Source: Tetragonia tetragonoides | Taxonomy: Eukaryota; Streptophyta; Magnoliopsida; Caryophyllales; Aizoaceae | Assembly (NCBI GenBank): GCA_038025085.1 | Contig: CM076147.1 | Span: 439,001-503,000 of the forward strand | Direction of reading: 5' to 3' | DNA: 64,000 bases | Shown: one piece after another, positions 1-12,278 of the stretch | How the letters are laid out: each line of letters begins with the position of its first letter | Numbering within the stretch: position 1 is the stretch's first letter | Made by a program: the position numbers and the translations under genes | Notes under the pieces: generated by a model | What the model was told of the DNA's origin: nothing | Seen by the model: the letters and a program-made list of their open reading frames with translations, nothing else | Databases searched by the model: none

Positions 1-480
1 TGTGATAAGCAATTGAAGTAGGGCTCGTTTTGCTCAAAGAACAAAGGCCACATATATTTCCATCCTTTTCTTTCTTAATTGAATTGTTAGATTTGTGGAA
101 AAAAAGGTTTTACAATTCCTGACTGGTGTGAGGGGAAGTGGTGGTTTTGGGGGTGACGGGAGGTGTTGCCGGTGCTAATGGCTCTGTGGTTGAGAGCAGA
201 CAGGGTACATCAGGGAATGAGTGGACCAGTTTACCCCTCAAAATGGTAAGAAGTTAACGAAGATATTAACGGAGTAGACGACAAACACTTAAGTGACACA
301 AAATAATGATTATGCATAACCTCAGGGCACCAAAGTGGAAATTTTTCAAAAACATTTAACTTTCATTTTTTTTTTCTTACTTTAAACATGATAAGTACAT
401 ATTTTTTTCTTACTTTAAACATGCTAAGTAGATTAATTTTTTTTAGAGTGAACAAGTAAAAGTTAATAGTAATTGAATTA
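1..480. other. AT-rich intergenic DNA
   Basis: No coding ORF or recognisable repeat terminus is seen. There are short T-rich direct repeats near 360-430. It may contain 3' parts of a decayed retroelement, but nothing is diagnostic. Confidence 0.4.
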
Positions 481-510
481 ATATTACCAAAAACAAGATA
501 CAAACTAGCA

Positions 511-581
511 GCAGTGGGAATCGAACCAGTAATCCCACCGCGCTTCCATTATATGAGTACTTTACCACTACGCCAGCCTAC
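511..581 (-). repeat. tRNA-derived SINE-like head
   Basis: On the minus strand this stretch has an A-box-like block (TGGCGTAGTGG, near 570-580) and a B-box-like block (GGTTCGATTCC, near 518-530) at tRNA spacing. A T-rich, AT-rich tail runs toward lower coordinates. It does not fold into a clean cloverleaf, so a SINE or tRNA pseudogene is likelier than a working tRNA. Target-site duplications were not resolved. Confidence 0.5.
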
Positions 582-1297
582 TTTTAATGATTTTACTACA
601 TGCTCAAAGGAGAAATATCAAGTACTTAAATATACCATTCTTCTTCGGTTTTGATTTTCAGTACACCCAGTGACAAATGGTTGAAATGTAGTCAGAATCA
701 AATGATCGTCCGCTGACCAGAAAAATCAAACCTTTGAGTATCTCAATATAAGTACTATTTTTACTTTTGATCCAACCTTCATCGTAGTTGAGTAATCAAA
801 CATAGAAACAAAATGATGTGCTAAGAAGTCGTTAGCCCTTAGTAGCTAAAAGCTATTCATCTGGACTGAGTTACTGACATGAGCAGCGCCGTTTTATATG
901 GTGGACTAGCTGGGCTAAGGGATATGCAAGCTCATCTGTAGAGGGTCATATTTACACGCAATTACAAGTATTTGCTTGTACTGGCCCAGACTCTCTCCTA
1001 TCAAAACAGGACTAGCTCCCTATCTACTTAGACAAGAAGAATATCTACTATATCATCTTCTGTGAACTCACAAGCGTGCTCTAACATTCTAATACATACA
1101 GTATGCATAATCTGATAAAGGATCTGCTCAGTAGCTCTCTTATTGCCTCTAAAATTTCTGTCATTCCTTTCCTTCCAAAATTCACTTACTATAGTAGTAA
1201 GGCTGCATCTCCCCTCCTTTTTTCCCTAATTCCTCTCCCGGTTGATGCACTGGAACCATCTCAGAGTCTGATGCAACGTAGAAGGTACTCTAGTCAT

Positions 1298-2013
1298 TTA
1301 AATCCAATCAAGTATTCCCTTCCACACTTTATGAGAAAATGTACATTCAAAGAACAAGTGCTTCACAGATTCTACATCAACTTTGCACAGCTCACAACCA
1401 TACCCTCGTTTATTGAGATTGTCTAGTGTGGGGAGAGAGTTATATACAAAAAAAGCAGTGATATGAGAGCGTCTAGCCATTGAGGCATGGTCCCAAACAG
1501 AACCAAACCAAAAACAATTCGGAGCATCCCCTTGCCAGTCTTGATATGCTTTACTAAAATTTAGTTGTTCCCCAGTACACCAACTCTTCATAACATCATG
1601 ACATTGCATCTTACCACCAGCCTTGAAGAGGAATTCATCCTGCACATGGAGAAGCTGTTTCCAGCCCCATGAATCCCCTTGTTTACACTGAATATCCCAA
1701 ATGCACTGACCTCTCAGGTAGTATCTGTAAACCCAATCCACCTAAATAGATGTGAGTAATAATCAAGCTTCCACAACCATTTAGAATAAGACACTTATTC
1801 CAACCAAGTGCCTCTTTAAGATTAAAACCCCCGTGTTTCCTAGATTTGAAAACCGCTGCCAGTTAGAAAATAAGTGCTTTCACTTACCTTCCTGCATACC
1901 CCACATAAACGCCCTAAAAACTTTATAAGTTTGTTGCAGCATACCCTTTGGGAGTAAAAAGGCAGAGCACCAGAACTTTTGGGGCCAAAGAGGATGAAAG
2001 TTATGAGTTGTGT
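1298..2013 (-). pseudogene. LINE (L1-type) ORF2 remnant, 3' part with zf-RVT
   Basis: The minus-strand translation matches the C-terminal part of plant L1-type LINE ORF2. A region resembling FWCSAFLLPKG and RAFMWG near 1870-2000 is followed by an intact 147-codon stretch (1298-1741). That stretch carries the zinc-binding reverse-transcriptase motif (CELCKVDVESVKHLFFEC). Stops and frameshifts separate the pieces, so it is dead. The upstream part of the same copy is at 4045-4310; a Ty3-type LTR at 2014-4045 splits the two. The 3' end lies somewhere below 1298 and was not resolved. Confidence 0.75.
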
Positions 2014-4045
2014 TGTAACACCCCAGATTTCGGGACCAATAAAACTTTTATAAATCAATAATATTTACAACAACGGAAGACTTCTATACAAAATCCAGGG
2101 CATTATCGCCACACTCACTCCAACGAATGAGTGCAAGGCTAAACGGTACAACTCAATAGTACAATAAATGACTATTCATTACAAATGATGAACACAAATA
2201 TACAAGACCAACTTCTTGGTAGCTCTATCCGATTGTCCAAACTTGATCTTCAATGCAACCTATGAGCCAATCATCAATCTACTTCCCCATGCAAACGAAT
2301 TTCGCATAGGTTCATCATAGGCCCACCATTGAAGAGAAATGGACAACAAACACACGTAGCAGAAAAGCAACCAGTCAGCAAAGCTGAGTAACTCAACATT
2401 CATCGAACAACATACAATGTCACAATGTCATATGAATATATTCAAAAGCTATACGTGCAATCGTGTCACATAATCAATACACAACTTAAGTCTTCTTAGA
2501 CCTTATACTCAATCCCAAAGGATATAACTATAATGTCTCAAATCCCAAATGCTCTTGAATACCACTTTGCTAATCACTCAAGTGCCATTTGCTCTTGGTC
2601 ATTAACCCCTAGCCTTGGACATGAGGAAAGCGAACTGGCGGTGAATTCCGCAAAAACTAATATCAATAATATAACCATACCCATCATAGGCTCTCAATAA
2701 CATAGTCATTATAGGCTCTCACAACTTAGCCATCACAGGCTCTCAACAGTCCACTCTGGACCAACTCATAATAATCAAATCATTACGAGATTCCAATTTT
2801 TATAAAAATAATTGCTCATCACCTAAGAGTCAATCTCTTAGGCTACTCGCCAACATGCCAAGGTCTAAGTAGCTAATAAACCTAACGAGCCTCAAACCAA
2901 AATAATTTGTATCAACTCATTCTCAAATTCATACCTCAATCAATTACCCACCATGGGTTAATTCACAATGATATCCTCAATCACACACCCATTCGAGTTT
3001 ATAACGATATATAATTCACAAGTTGACACGGTTTCCCAAAGTATAATATATTCTCGGGTTGCACTAACTATCACTCACATAGTTGCCATAAACTACTATT
3101 AGAGTACTCATCTAGTCATCTCAACTAGAGTAACAAGCATCTATCTAAAAAATATGCCCCTTTACATTTAATCCATCACCATATCACAGTCTAGCTATAA
3201 CCTCTCATCGAGTTAAACCACACCTTAAGCATATAAATTGATAATCAATAACATGTAAATAATTAATGAACAATATCAAAATCATTGTTCAAGTATCATG
3301 CCAAATCAATCAATACATGTAAAAATAAAAACAAACATCTCTAAACATGGAGGTTACACATGAATAATACTCAAATAATAGTATCATACGTCTCCAACCA
3401 ATAAGAATGATGGTTACCTTTCGATCCAATCACCACTTATCACAAAGAACAAATTTGAAATCTGAAATCAGCACGCGCGATCTGAATTAAACACTCGAAC
3501 GGACCATCAGACGTAGTTGAGATCTTCTGAAATTTTGTGTACATGTTGAGGACATAATAAGGTTCAATTCCACCAAAATGTTTGAACAAATAATTTGTAG
3601 GTTTGGAGATATGATAAAGCAAAGTAGGCGGATTTGAATCTCGCATCAGCACTGCGCTGGTTCAAGAGAAAATTTATTTGGAGTATCAAACGATATCTAA
3701 TAATTATGAAACTTTTCAGTCTGGTTCTAGACATATGGATCTCAAATATATCCAAAATTCAAGTACACACGATAGGTAGAACAGGAGAAACGAATTTTTC
3801 AATCCGACAGTGTGTGCTGGACAGCTTTTAGGGTTTTTGTGAGGCTTGCAAGAGAGAAAACGTGAGTGAGTTTTATGAACTCACTAGGACACGAATTTAG
3901 AGGAAAAGAATCAGATTTAGGAGTGTCAATGGGTATTTATAGAGCTTAGGAAACTTTGACCTAGTTAGAATCCAAATCCAACTAGAATACAACTCAATTA
4001 AGGAAACTATCACAAGGAAAATATCTTTTCCTTTTCAAACATCAA
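2014..4045 (-). mobile_element. Ty3-type LTR fragment inserted in the LINE
   Basis: It begins with TGTAACACCCC (2014), the complement of an LTR 3' end. The block near 2270-2370 is the reverse complement of sequence near 8040-8150 inside the complete solo LTR at 5683-8532, including a stretch matching GTTGTCCATTTC. Both belong to one LTR superfamily in opposite orientation. On the minus strand a TATA-box-like CTATAAATAC sits at about 3934-3943, as expected near an LTR transcription start. The right boundary lacks the expected GGGTGTTACA end, so the U3 edge is probably truncated and 4045 is approximate. Confidence 0.65.
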
Positions 4046-4310
4046 AATTAATAAGAAAATAAAAAAGTTATTGGCCCAATGGTTGAGCTTCTGTTTAATC
4101 AACCTAATGAGAGGCTAGCACATACTAGCAGAATTCAATGAAACCCCTACGAAATGGCATTTCACCCTCTTCAAAATCAGTAACTCTAAGAATAGAATCC
4201 TTGAGAAGGTCATATTTGGCCTCTCTGTGAATTGATAGGGAGCTTGAGACAAAGAAAGGAAGCCTTAAAGAAATCTGATCTTTAGATAATATGACACAAC
4301 AACAACAACC
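4045..4310 (-). pseudogene. LINE ORF2 remnant, upstream part of the split copy
   Basis: The minus-strand translation contains FEEGEMPFR and, after a small deletion, PLIRLIKQKLNHWANN. These match the segment of plant L1-type reverse transcriptase that precedes the block found at 1298-2013. Stops and a frameshift are present, and the copy ends abruptly near 4310 (5' truncation or rearrangement). Confidence 0.6.
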
Positions 4311-4825
4311 CAATATATCCCGTTGAGGGCGAGTGTGGGGGCTGTTGTTATTGTTGTTGTAACGATAACATCAACAAGCATGCAAATAATTACACTGTCA
4401 TTTAGCTCTCATGTCCCCTTGATCTAACGGTTGATCTATATATACTTTCAAATTCTGTTGTCTATGTGATGAGAAAAGGTCAGCAAGATATTTCATGACA
4501 TTTCCTATGACATTCAAGACATGCCATTATCCCCAAGGTCTGACTCCTTGTTAACTGAAGTGAATGACATTGCAGAATCACTTTCCAGCTAAATTTTCAG
4601 AGTTCTACATCTGTCTATTAAAAGAGGTCATATGCGTCGTCAGTTTAAAACCCCAATAGCATCGGTTGTCTTGGTGAACCAACACCTATAATATGGCCTG
4701 GGTATAGGGCGTCGGGTAGGTGAACCAATGCCTATTGTCAATAGGCGTCTATTCAACTAGAGCAACGATGTCAATAGTTAGTTATAGGTGATAAATGCAG
4801 TTCTGAAGAACCGATGCCTATTCTT

Positions 4826-4946
4826 TTTCTTCTTTTTTTTGCAAAGCAACAAAATTATATGTCTATTAATAATCAGCCCACAAGGAATTCGAACCCACAT
4901 CTTTTGTGCCATAGCACAATTGCTCGACCATCTGAGCTAATAGGTT
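4826..4946 (-). repeat. tRNA-derived SINE (copy A)
   Basis: On the minus strand a tRNA-like head with an A box (TAGCTCAGATGGTCGAGC) and a B box (GGGTTCGAATTCC) is followed by a tail ending in an A-rich run (the T-run at 4826-4843 on the plus strand). The same element is at 17440-17557, because both lie in the duplication. Confidence 0.65.
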
Positions 4947-5682
4947 TCAAAACTAATAATATATATACCCCTAAAGCATGAACCAAAGCCATCATAAAAT
5001 TGCTTACCAATCTTTCTCCTTTTCATTATGTTAGCAAGAATAAGCTCTGACGTCAACTCCTCTTTAATTGAATGGCTGCACAGCATTCTACATTCACACA
5101 AAATAATTGCATGAAATAATGGGTGCACAACTGACATATACTACAATAGGAAGAAAATATAAAATCTTAGAAGGCAAAACCATGATGTACAGGGAAAATG
5201 GGGTTTGCTGTAATCATACAGAATAGAAGGCAACCTGCTCAATGCCCTTCAAGTACTAAATATAAGCTTAATATCCTTCACAATTTGACTCACAAATAGC
5301 TCAACAAAATGCTGAAATCATGTAACAAAGTCAGAATACAGCAACTTCACAAATAAGTAGGCAAAAGCAAAAACAGTTCTAGAAATCCAGGTTTAGTATA
5401 CTTGGTTAAGTAGATTAATATTCTAATTACCAAAAAAAAAAGTAGTTTAATATTCTAACATGATTTTTGGACAGAAACCAAGCTCTAGTAGGCTTACCCT
5501 CTCTATAAACATTTCTTTTTAGTCAATACTGCATTCAAACGAAGCTCTAATTGACTAATCCTCTCTATAAATTCATGAGCTAACTATTGAGGATAGGGGC
5601 TCTAACTCCAACAGAAAAACGCAGTACAGAACACTAGAAGATTAAATTGCATAGGATGAGCACTAAAATTCAACTGCGTCAT

Positions 5683-8532
5683 TGTAATACCCCGTATTAT
5701 TATTCATTTCAGAATAATAATTACATAAAAGAAAATGCAATTTTGGATTTAAAATATTAATTGGGCTCATGATTTAAAATGCCTAATTAATGTATGGGTT
5801 ATTTTGGATCCAATTAAATTAATTGGGCCAAAATAAAAGAAAGATATTGGGCTTGATTATTTTCGGATTGGCCGAAAATAATTAATGCCTAATTAGGGCC
5901 ATTATTTTCGGCCAAGAGCCGAAAATATGGAGCAAAAAAATCAGTTTTTATTTTGTGAAAAATTATTTCCTAAAAAGGTGGAGTTTGAGAGGGTTTGATT
6001 GGTTATTAGTTTGGGAAGTTGAAGGAGAAAAGGAAGGAGTAGAATTAGGGATTTGGTTTCCTAATTGGACTCAACTTACTCACTCATCAACTTAACCTAG
6101 ACAAAACAAAAAAAAAAAAAAAAAAAAAAGCCACTCATCTCTCACTCTCTCAAACTCAAGAACGACCCAAGAAGCAAAAAGAAAGAGGAAGTTCATCACT
6201 TTTTCACAATTCATCTTTGCTCAGTTTTAATCCTTGATTTTCAAGTAAGTGTTCTAAACTTGTTTTATTTGATTATTAAAAGCTTTTAGATTCAATTCAA
6301 GTATGAGTTTATGAACCATAATTTTGTATGAGTAAACCCTAATTTAGTTTCGCCTAGGGTTTGCTAGATTCTTTTATTTTTGCATGATAGGATCATGAAT
6401 AGGGTTTGGTTTATTTTTTTGTTGAATTGAATCAAGGTTTTGAATGCAAAAAGGTTAGATCTTTGTAATTTAATTAAATCTGGAAATTTATGAATAGTGG
6501 ATTTAATTAGATTAGGGTTGTTAAATTTGTTTAACAAAAAAAAAGAAAAAAAAAAGAAAGAGAAACCGTGTGGTGCACGGCTAGGCCGTGCACAGCCTCT
6601 GCGTGGCCGCCTGTTGTGGATGTTGCCGGCGGCCAGCCGCTGCGCGGCCGCCTGTTGTGGCTGTTGCCGGCAGCCAGTGGGGCCCGCCGGTGGTGGTGTT
6701 TTGGGTGTTGACTTGTTTTGACTTGTTGACTCGTTTTAGGGTTTTGGAAAGTTTCCTACTTTGGTTTATGTAAATTGTTTTTGGAAAATTTGATCATGCA
6801 TGAGTAACTGAAATTTCCAGCAACTTAATTAATTAAATTAAGGGTACTAAATCATCTTTAAAGTTTAATAATGTGGTTTAGAAGTCAAAGTATTGACTAT
6901 TTGTGTATTGTGGATTTGTTAGGGCCCGTTGACCGCTCTTGAAACGTAAGGAGCTTACGTTGTTTGCTTGTCGTGATTGCCTATTGCTAAAGGTAATTCA
7001 TGTCTAGATGAATTATGTAATCTCTTTGTCATAATTCATATCTATTGGGATTTTGTATTCATTTGTCTAGTATTGGGGTGAGAATGTGAATTCATATTTG
7101 GACTTGTGAGTATTTTGAAGTTTATTTCCTTGTGATAATTCGTATAGAATTATATGTTAGTGAATGCATTTATTATGTTGGAAATTCACTTGGTGTATCA
7201 ATGTCTACTTGTTAATATTCATGTGAGGAGATGCATGTTTTATTATTGGTTATTGAACGAAAATTATGTTAATAATTGTTCAATTGGAATATAGCTCGGA
7301 ATTGCTATTTTCGGTATCATGTTAGTAAGCATGTGAATCATGTTAGAAGCATGTTACTTCAATAAGTTGAAATGAACTTTGACTATTGAATTAGGTGGTT
7401 TTGAATTGAAGCCTAGATGCCATTCATGTAATATGCTATCGGAAATTTGTAACCATATTGTGTTACTTGAGTGCCAAGATTACGTGTATTACTTGTTATG
7501 TGATCACCATATTAAATTGAATTGAGAGTTAAGACTTCTTTGGTAATTGATCCGCCGAAGGACGCGAATGGGAATTTGTCACTTGTTACTTTAAGGGGTT
7601 CCATTGGTTATGGCCTCAATGTTTTGGAAATCTTGTATCCATACTGAGTAATTGGGCGAGTGGTTCTCCGGAACTGTTCTTCCTGTAGACTTTAGGGTCG
7701 AAGGAGGGTATGCATACTAAGGAACATTGAAGTACTTCGGGAGTCATCTGTACTCCGGGACGCTTGATCCCTCTTTTGCCACTATGCACGGGACTAAGAT
7801 CCTATTGAATCGACTGCGGTTGGTTTGGCAATTCATGCGATTCTCTTCTCTCTAATGAACTTGGCTAATGGATAATAATAAATAATGAGATTTATTATTT
7901 GGTGATTTATGCGTGCCTTTACTTTTAGAGCATGTTGTCTTTATTCTTAAAGCATGATTATTATTTTATTTTATTAAGCATATTGGTTTAACTTGGAGAT
8001 TTAAGTGGAATATGTGGCTATAAATTACTCAGCGTAGTTGATTGGTTGTTTTTATTTTTACTTGTGTTTGTTGTCCATTTCTTTTCAATGGTGGACCTAT
8101 GATGAACCTATATGGGATTCGTCTATATGGGGGAGTAGATTGACAGGATTTGTAGCTCGTGGTTTGAGCTAGAGGAGAGGCGACACAAGAAGATTCTAAA
8201 TCTTCTAAGAACATTTATTTTATTGTTAGTTTGGAACTTCTTTTACTATTGGGATTTTATATTGTAATGAGATTAATTCTCTTGCATGAGAATTAATAAG
8301 TTTAATATTTCTATTTCATTTGGATTATTTGTTTTAAGTTAGTTGGAAAAGATAGTTAATATTTAATTATCTAGTATGTACGTTTGGGATATATAACATT
8401 TGTTTTTCTTTCTAGCCTTGTATTTAATTTGAACATTGAATACGGCGATAGCGCTTCGAATTTCCATTGTTTTTCCACTGCAACTTGTGATTTTAAATGG
8501 TTTTAAGTTAAACGAAAATTCGGGGTGTTACA
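5683..8532 (+). mobile_element. Complete solo LTR (Ty3-type, 2850 bp)
   Basis: It starts TGTAATACCCCG and ends CGGGGTGTTACA, a near-perfect 12-bp terminal inverted repeat of TG...CA type. It is flanked by the 5-bp duplication GTCAT (5678-5682 and 8533-8537). The homologous position in copy B near 18290 has a single GTCATCCATAATTTTGG, which is the empty site and proves insertion. No gag or pol lies inside. The interior holds a GC-rich island (6560-6720), long A runs and only short spurious ORFs. Confidence 0.92.
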
Positions 8533-8537
8533 GTCAT

Positions 8538-10058
8538 CCATAATTTTGGATTGAGGAAAAGGAATCCACTCTTGAATATGTCTGGATCATCCCATAAAGC
8601 AAACCCCAATTGTTCAAACAAACAATTTAGCACCGCAGATGTACAAAATTGAAACGAATTTAAATTTCGATAGTACTTTACTTTACCAATTAAAATGAAA
8701 TTTTGATTCCTAAATTATTTATCATTTTGATTCCTCAGAACCCTAATTATTCAACCAAACAATAAGTACTATACACACACACACATACACACACAAAAAA
8801 AGGTTAACTACTTTAACAAACTAACAGTTCATGGACTAAAATGCAAAACATTTCTTCAACGAACATGATTACATGAAGAGAGAGAGAGAGAAACATGACG
8901 GGTGAGGAAGATGGCTTCTTTAATCATAGGCTCGATATCTTTCTCGACTAAAAAGAAAGAAAGAAATCACGGCGACCTATGACAGAATTCAATCGCTGAT
9001 CAGAGAATGGGAAACGACTCCAAATGCAATGCCCCTGCTCCATAAAAGAGTTGGGTGCCACTACGCTCCAACCCCAAATCTTTTATTTGGGAGTTGAAGA
9101 ACGGAGGGGAAGGGAGGGAAATAATGATGAAATAAAAAAAAAAAAAAAAAATCTTTTTGAGTATTTAAATTATAATTTGGGATAAATAATTAATAAAATT
9201 AATTTTATGGGAAAATACATATTATATTTTTTTTTTCACAAATTTAAGTAACAAAAAAAAAAATCCTCAGTATTACCACAATAAATCTATTTTTGGATAG
9301 ATTATAATCTTTTATTCTCATTTTACCTATAAATCAGATTGAATAATTGCAAAATGTAGCTCAAATTTCAATATTGCGATTAGGGAATTTAATTTTGTAG
9401 TTCAAATTCTTTATTTACTGAAAATAGTATACAAATTTTAAATTCACATAGTTATTCAACCCGAGCTAAGGGTAAAATGAAAACAAACTAGTGTGCATGC
9501 TTCATAACTTTGTTGTAATGATTTTTTTGATGGATTGTCTTGCTTCTAACTTTGTTGTAATAATTTTCTTTTTCATTTTTGGTGCTAATTTTGTGATTAA
9601 CTGGTAAATAAAATTAAAACAACACCAAGGCGGGATTTGGAGAGGTTCATCCGCAACCTGACTCTTAAGGCAAATATTAAAATGATGGGGGGGATGCGCT
9701 CAAGTCATAGTAATAGTCATTCACTGCCCGTTTATTAGCCTTTGACAAAAACAAAAACAATAAAAAGAAGTCATTCATTGGCTTGTGGTGCCTGTATAAA
9801 AATTAGAGATATCTACCCCCAGATGACATTATTTGTTACATTATACTTCTACTTATTATGATTACTCATACTATAAACTTTGATCTATATTTGACCGAGT
9901 GCTTCGGAAACAATTATTAGCCTTTTATTAATTAACAAACTTGAGAATACTCTATTATAAAGTTTTTCTACCAAAGATTATCATAGTAGACAATGGATCG
10001 AAAGGATCTGGGTGGCCTATGTCCCATGTTCTCATGTCCCATGTCCCAACGTCCAGGT
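8538..10058. other. Non-coding part of duplication copy A
   Basis: AT-rich, gene-free DNA matching 18291-20890 of copy B apart from the replacement at 9828-9937. It contains a CA tract (8773-8797), a short GA tract (8879-8891) and T/A runs near 9139-9155. No coding potential is seen. Confidence 0.6.
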
Positions 10059-10063
10059 CCATG

Positions 10064-12049
10064 TGTGTTACCCCGATATTTTCTATATTTATAAAAGGGA
10101 TTTTCATATAATTTATCGTAATTATATTACGATTATTTGAATTACTAGTTATGGATGTATAATTTCCATAATTAATATTAAAGTCCTAATAATAAATATT
10201 AAGGATTTTAATTATTCAAATATTTATGGGGAGTTATTATTTAAATAATTTGAATTATTTGTGTGGGAGATTTCAAATAAAAATCCGATTTAGTGTTGAG
10301 TGATTTGTGCATGATTGATTTAATGTAATCAATTAGTATTAAGGGAGGAGTGATATGGGGAGTGAATCATGCTTGACCAAGATTGACCAAGGGTCCCTCA
10401 AAAAAAAAAGATTGGCCAAGGGTCAATATAAGGAGAGTCAAAGTTGAGTCAAACCCACACTCACTCACTCTCTCTCACGGTTACTCTCTCTCTCTCTCCT
10501 TTCTCTTTCATTTTCTCCTTCTCCCTCTCTCTCACCAATCACTCTCTCCTTCCCCCTCCCCTTGTTGCTGCCATTGTCACCACCCTCACCACCGTGAAGG
10601 TGAGTTGCCGGCGTCGTGAGCTCATCCCCACTGCCACCATCTCTCTCTCTTCTCTTCTCTCTCTCGCACAATCTCTCTCTCTCTCCTCTGTTCTCTCTGT
10701 TTTGGGTCACCAATGACAGCCGACCACCACTAGTCGCCACATTTGGTTGGCCGTGACTGAGTGGTGGCGTCGTTCAGGCCGCCGACCACCGCGTTCTCTT
10801 CCTCTCTCCTCTGTTTTCAGTCTCTTTCTCTCTCCTCTATTTTCCCCTCTCTCTCGTCACTCTCTTTCTCTCTCCTGGCGTGCGCCACCAGCGCCACCGC
10901 CATGGCCGGTGGGTGGTGTTCTAGTGATGGTCAGACCATGGCCATAGCGGGTGGTCGTGGTCGTGACCAATTGGAGGGAAATCGATTTTCGAAGTTTTGA
11001 GTGTTCTTGACAATTTCAGAATTAATTATTTTTTTTCAGATTTATTTTTCGAATTTCAGTGAATTTGATTTCGTATTTTGATTGTTTTTAAAGTTTTACA
11101 AATCCGATTGTCGAATTTTGAAAATCCTATTTCGACTGGAAAAATGCAAGAAATTTAATAGAATTATTAGATCTGAATTTAGAGTTCATTTGCACTTTCA
11201 ATTCCGCGTCTGATTGTATTTTTAATTAATATTAATTAGGAATCGAAGATCGTTCGTAGTCCCGTCAATAGTGAACGTTCTCGACAGAATCTCGGAGCGT
11301 AATTCAGTGGTAAGCAAACGAGCCTACCTTTTCCCTATCCTAAAACAAAATATTTTGATGTGATGTGCTAAATGGAAATTTATGATTAATTATGAAAAGC
11401 ATGTTGAATTGCTCTAATTATGCAATTATGCCTTTAATTATAATTATTATAGCATGTTTCAATTATAGCATGCTTAAATTTGAATTATATTATTGTGATA
11501 TGAGAATTAAATGTTAATTGGACTATTTAGGGCAATGGAATGTATTATGGCTTATGTCAAGCTAATTTGAAATAATTGCCTTATTTGAATCATAGTTGAA
11601 TATGTAATCTGTGGAATGTGATTGATGCTAAGAGCATGTTAGAATCCTGATTAGGATTTGGTGATGATTAATCGAGTAATTATGCTTAGCAATTCATAAA
11701 GCGACAGCTTGTATATGAGTAAGCATGTTGGCCTCTTAGTGCCTTAGTCTTTATTTAGACCCCTTGCATGTAAATGAATTTATAAGAGATTAAGACTCCT
11801 ATTGGTTCCGTAGGAGTAGTCGAGCATCGGGACTGCACATGCATATTGTGTAGTTCGGGGATGAGTGGCTCCCAAAGTATTTATTTCATCAGGGACACAA
11901 TGATGTTTGTGTTCGCGACGGATCATTCCCCATTGTATAAGTCCTCTTATTAACCATGAGTGGCAATTTAGGTAGTGTGCACACTAGAGTCTTTAAGTCC
12001 ATGGCATGATTATTAAATTGAGGTGATAACCTACATAGATGTCGTGAAT
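10064..12049 (+). mobile_element. Ty3-type LTR, 3'-truncated (copy A)
   Basis: It starts TGTGTTACCCCGATATTTTC directly after CCATG (10059-10063), exactly as the intact copy at 20895. It follows that copy until about 12049 and then stops at a junction with a minus-strand LTR and primer-binding site. The pyrimidine-rich block at 10460-10870 makes CT-rich ORFs that are not genes. Confidence 0.8.
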
Positions 12050-12050
12050 G

Positions 12051-12187
12051 GCTTTGATACCATTTGTAACACCCCCCGATTTTACAACCATTTCCGGGGC
12101 TGCCGGACGTCATTATCCATGACTCGGCACTATCACATTTATGGAGGTTATCACCTCAATTTAATAATCATGCCATGGACTACACAA
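12051..12187 (-). mobile_element. Minus-strand LTR 3' end plus primer-binding site
   Basis: Read on the minus strand, an LTR end (…TCGGGGGGTGTTACA, ending at 12065) is followed after two bases by TGGTATCAAAGC (12062-12051). That string resembles the initiator-tRNA-Met primer-binding site of plant LTR retroelements. The LTR piece matches the last part of the intact LTR (23540-23618), with an internal deletion. Its 12142-12187 portion is the inverted copy of 11997-12042. Confidence 0.75.
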
Positions 12188-12278
12188 TATCAAAAGATCT
12201 ACGTCGTCAGCCTGCTTGCCTTTGATTTCATCCAATAGAGTCGAGCAAATGGTCATATGGTTCAGCACGCACTGAACG

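Larger units (their letters stand above)
4354..12049. repeat. Segmental duplication, copy A
   Basis: This block is a close direct repeat of copy B (16967-22880). Shared landmarks in the same order are a tRNA-derived SINE, an ACACACAC tract, a GA tract, a GATCGAAAGGATCTGGGTGG stretch and the first two kilobases of a Ty3-type LTR. Copy A uniquely contains a complete solo LTR (5683-8532). It also has about 110 bp at 9828-9937 where copy B has a Helitron end and a long TA tract. No host gene is seen in it. Confidence 0.85.

Noticed and set aside
1103..1426. Plus-strand 107-codon ORF
   Set aside because: Lies antisense to the LINE remnant and has no domain; a chance frame.
10383..11000. Several overlapping ORFs in the CT-rich block
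   Set aside because: They are low-complexity Ser/Leu and Arg/Glu readings of a pyrimidine-rich LTR region. The same kind occurs at 21241-21584 and 23066-23285.
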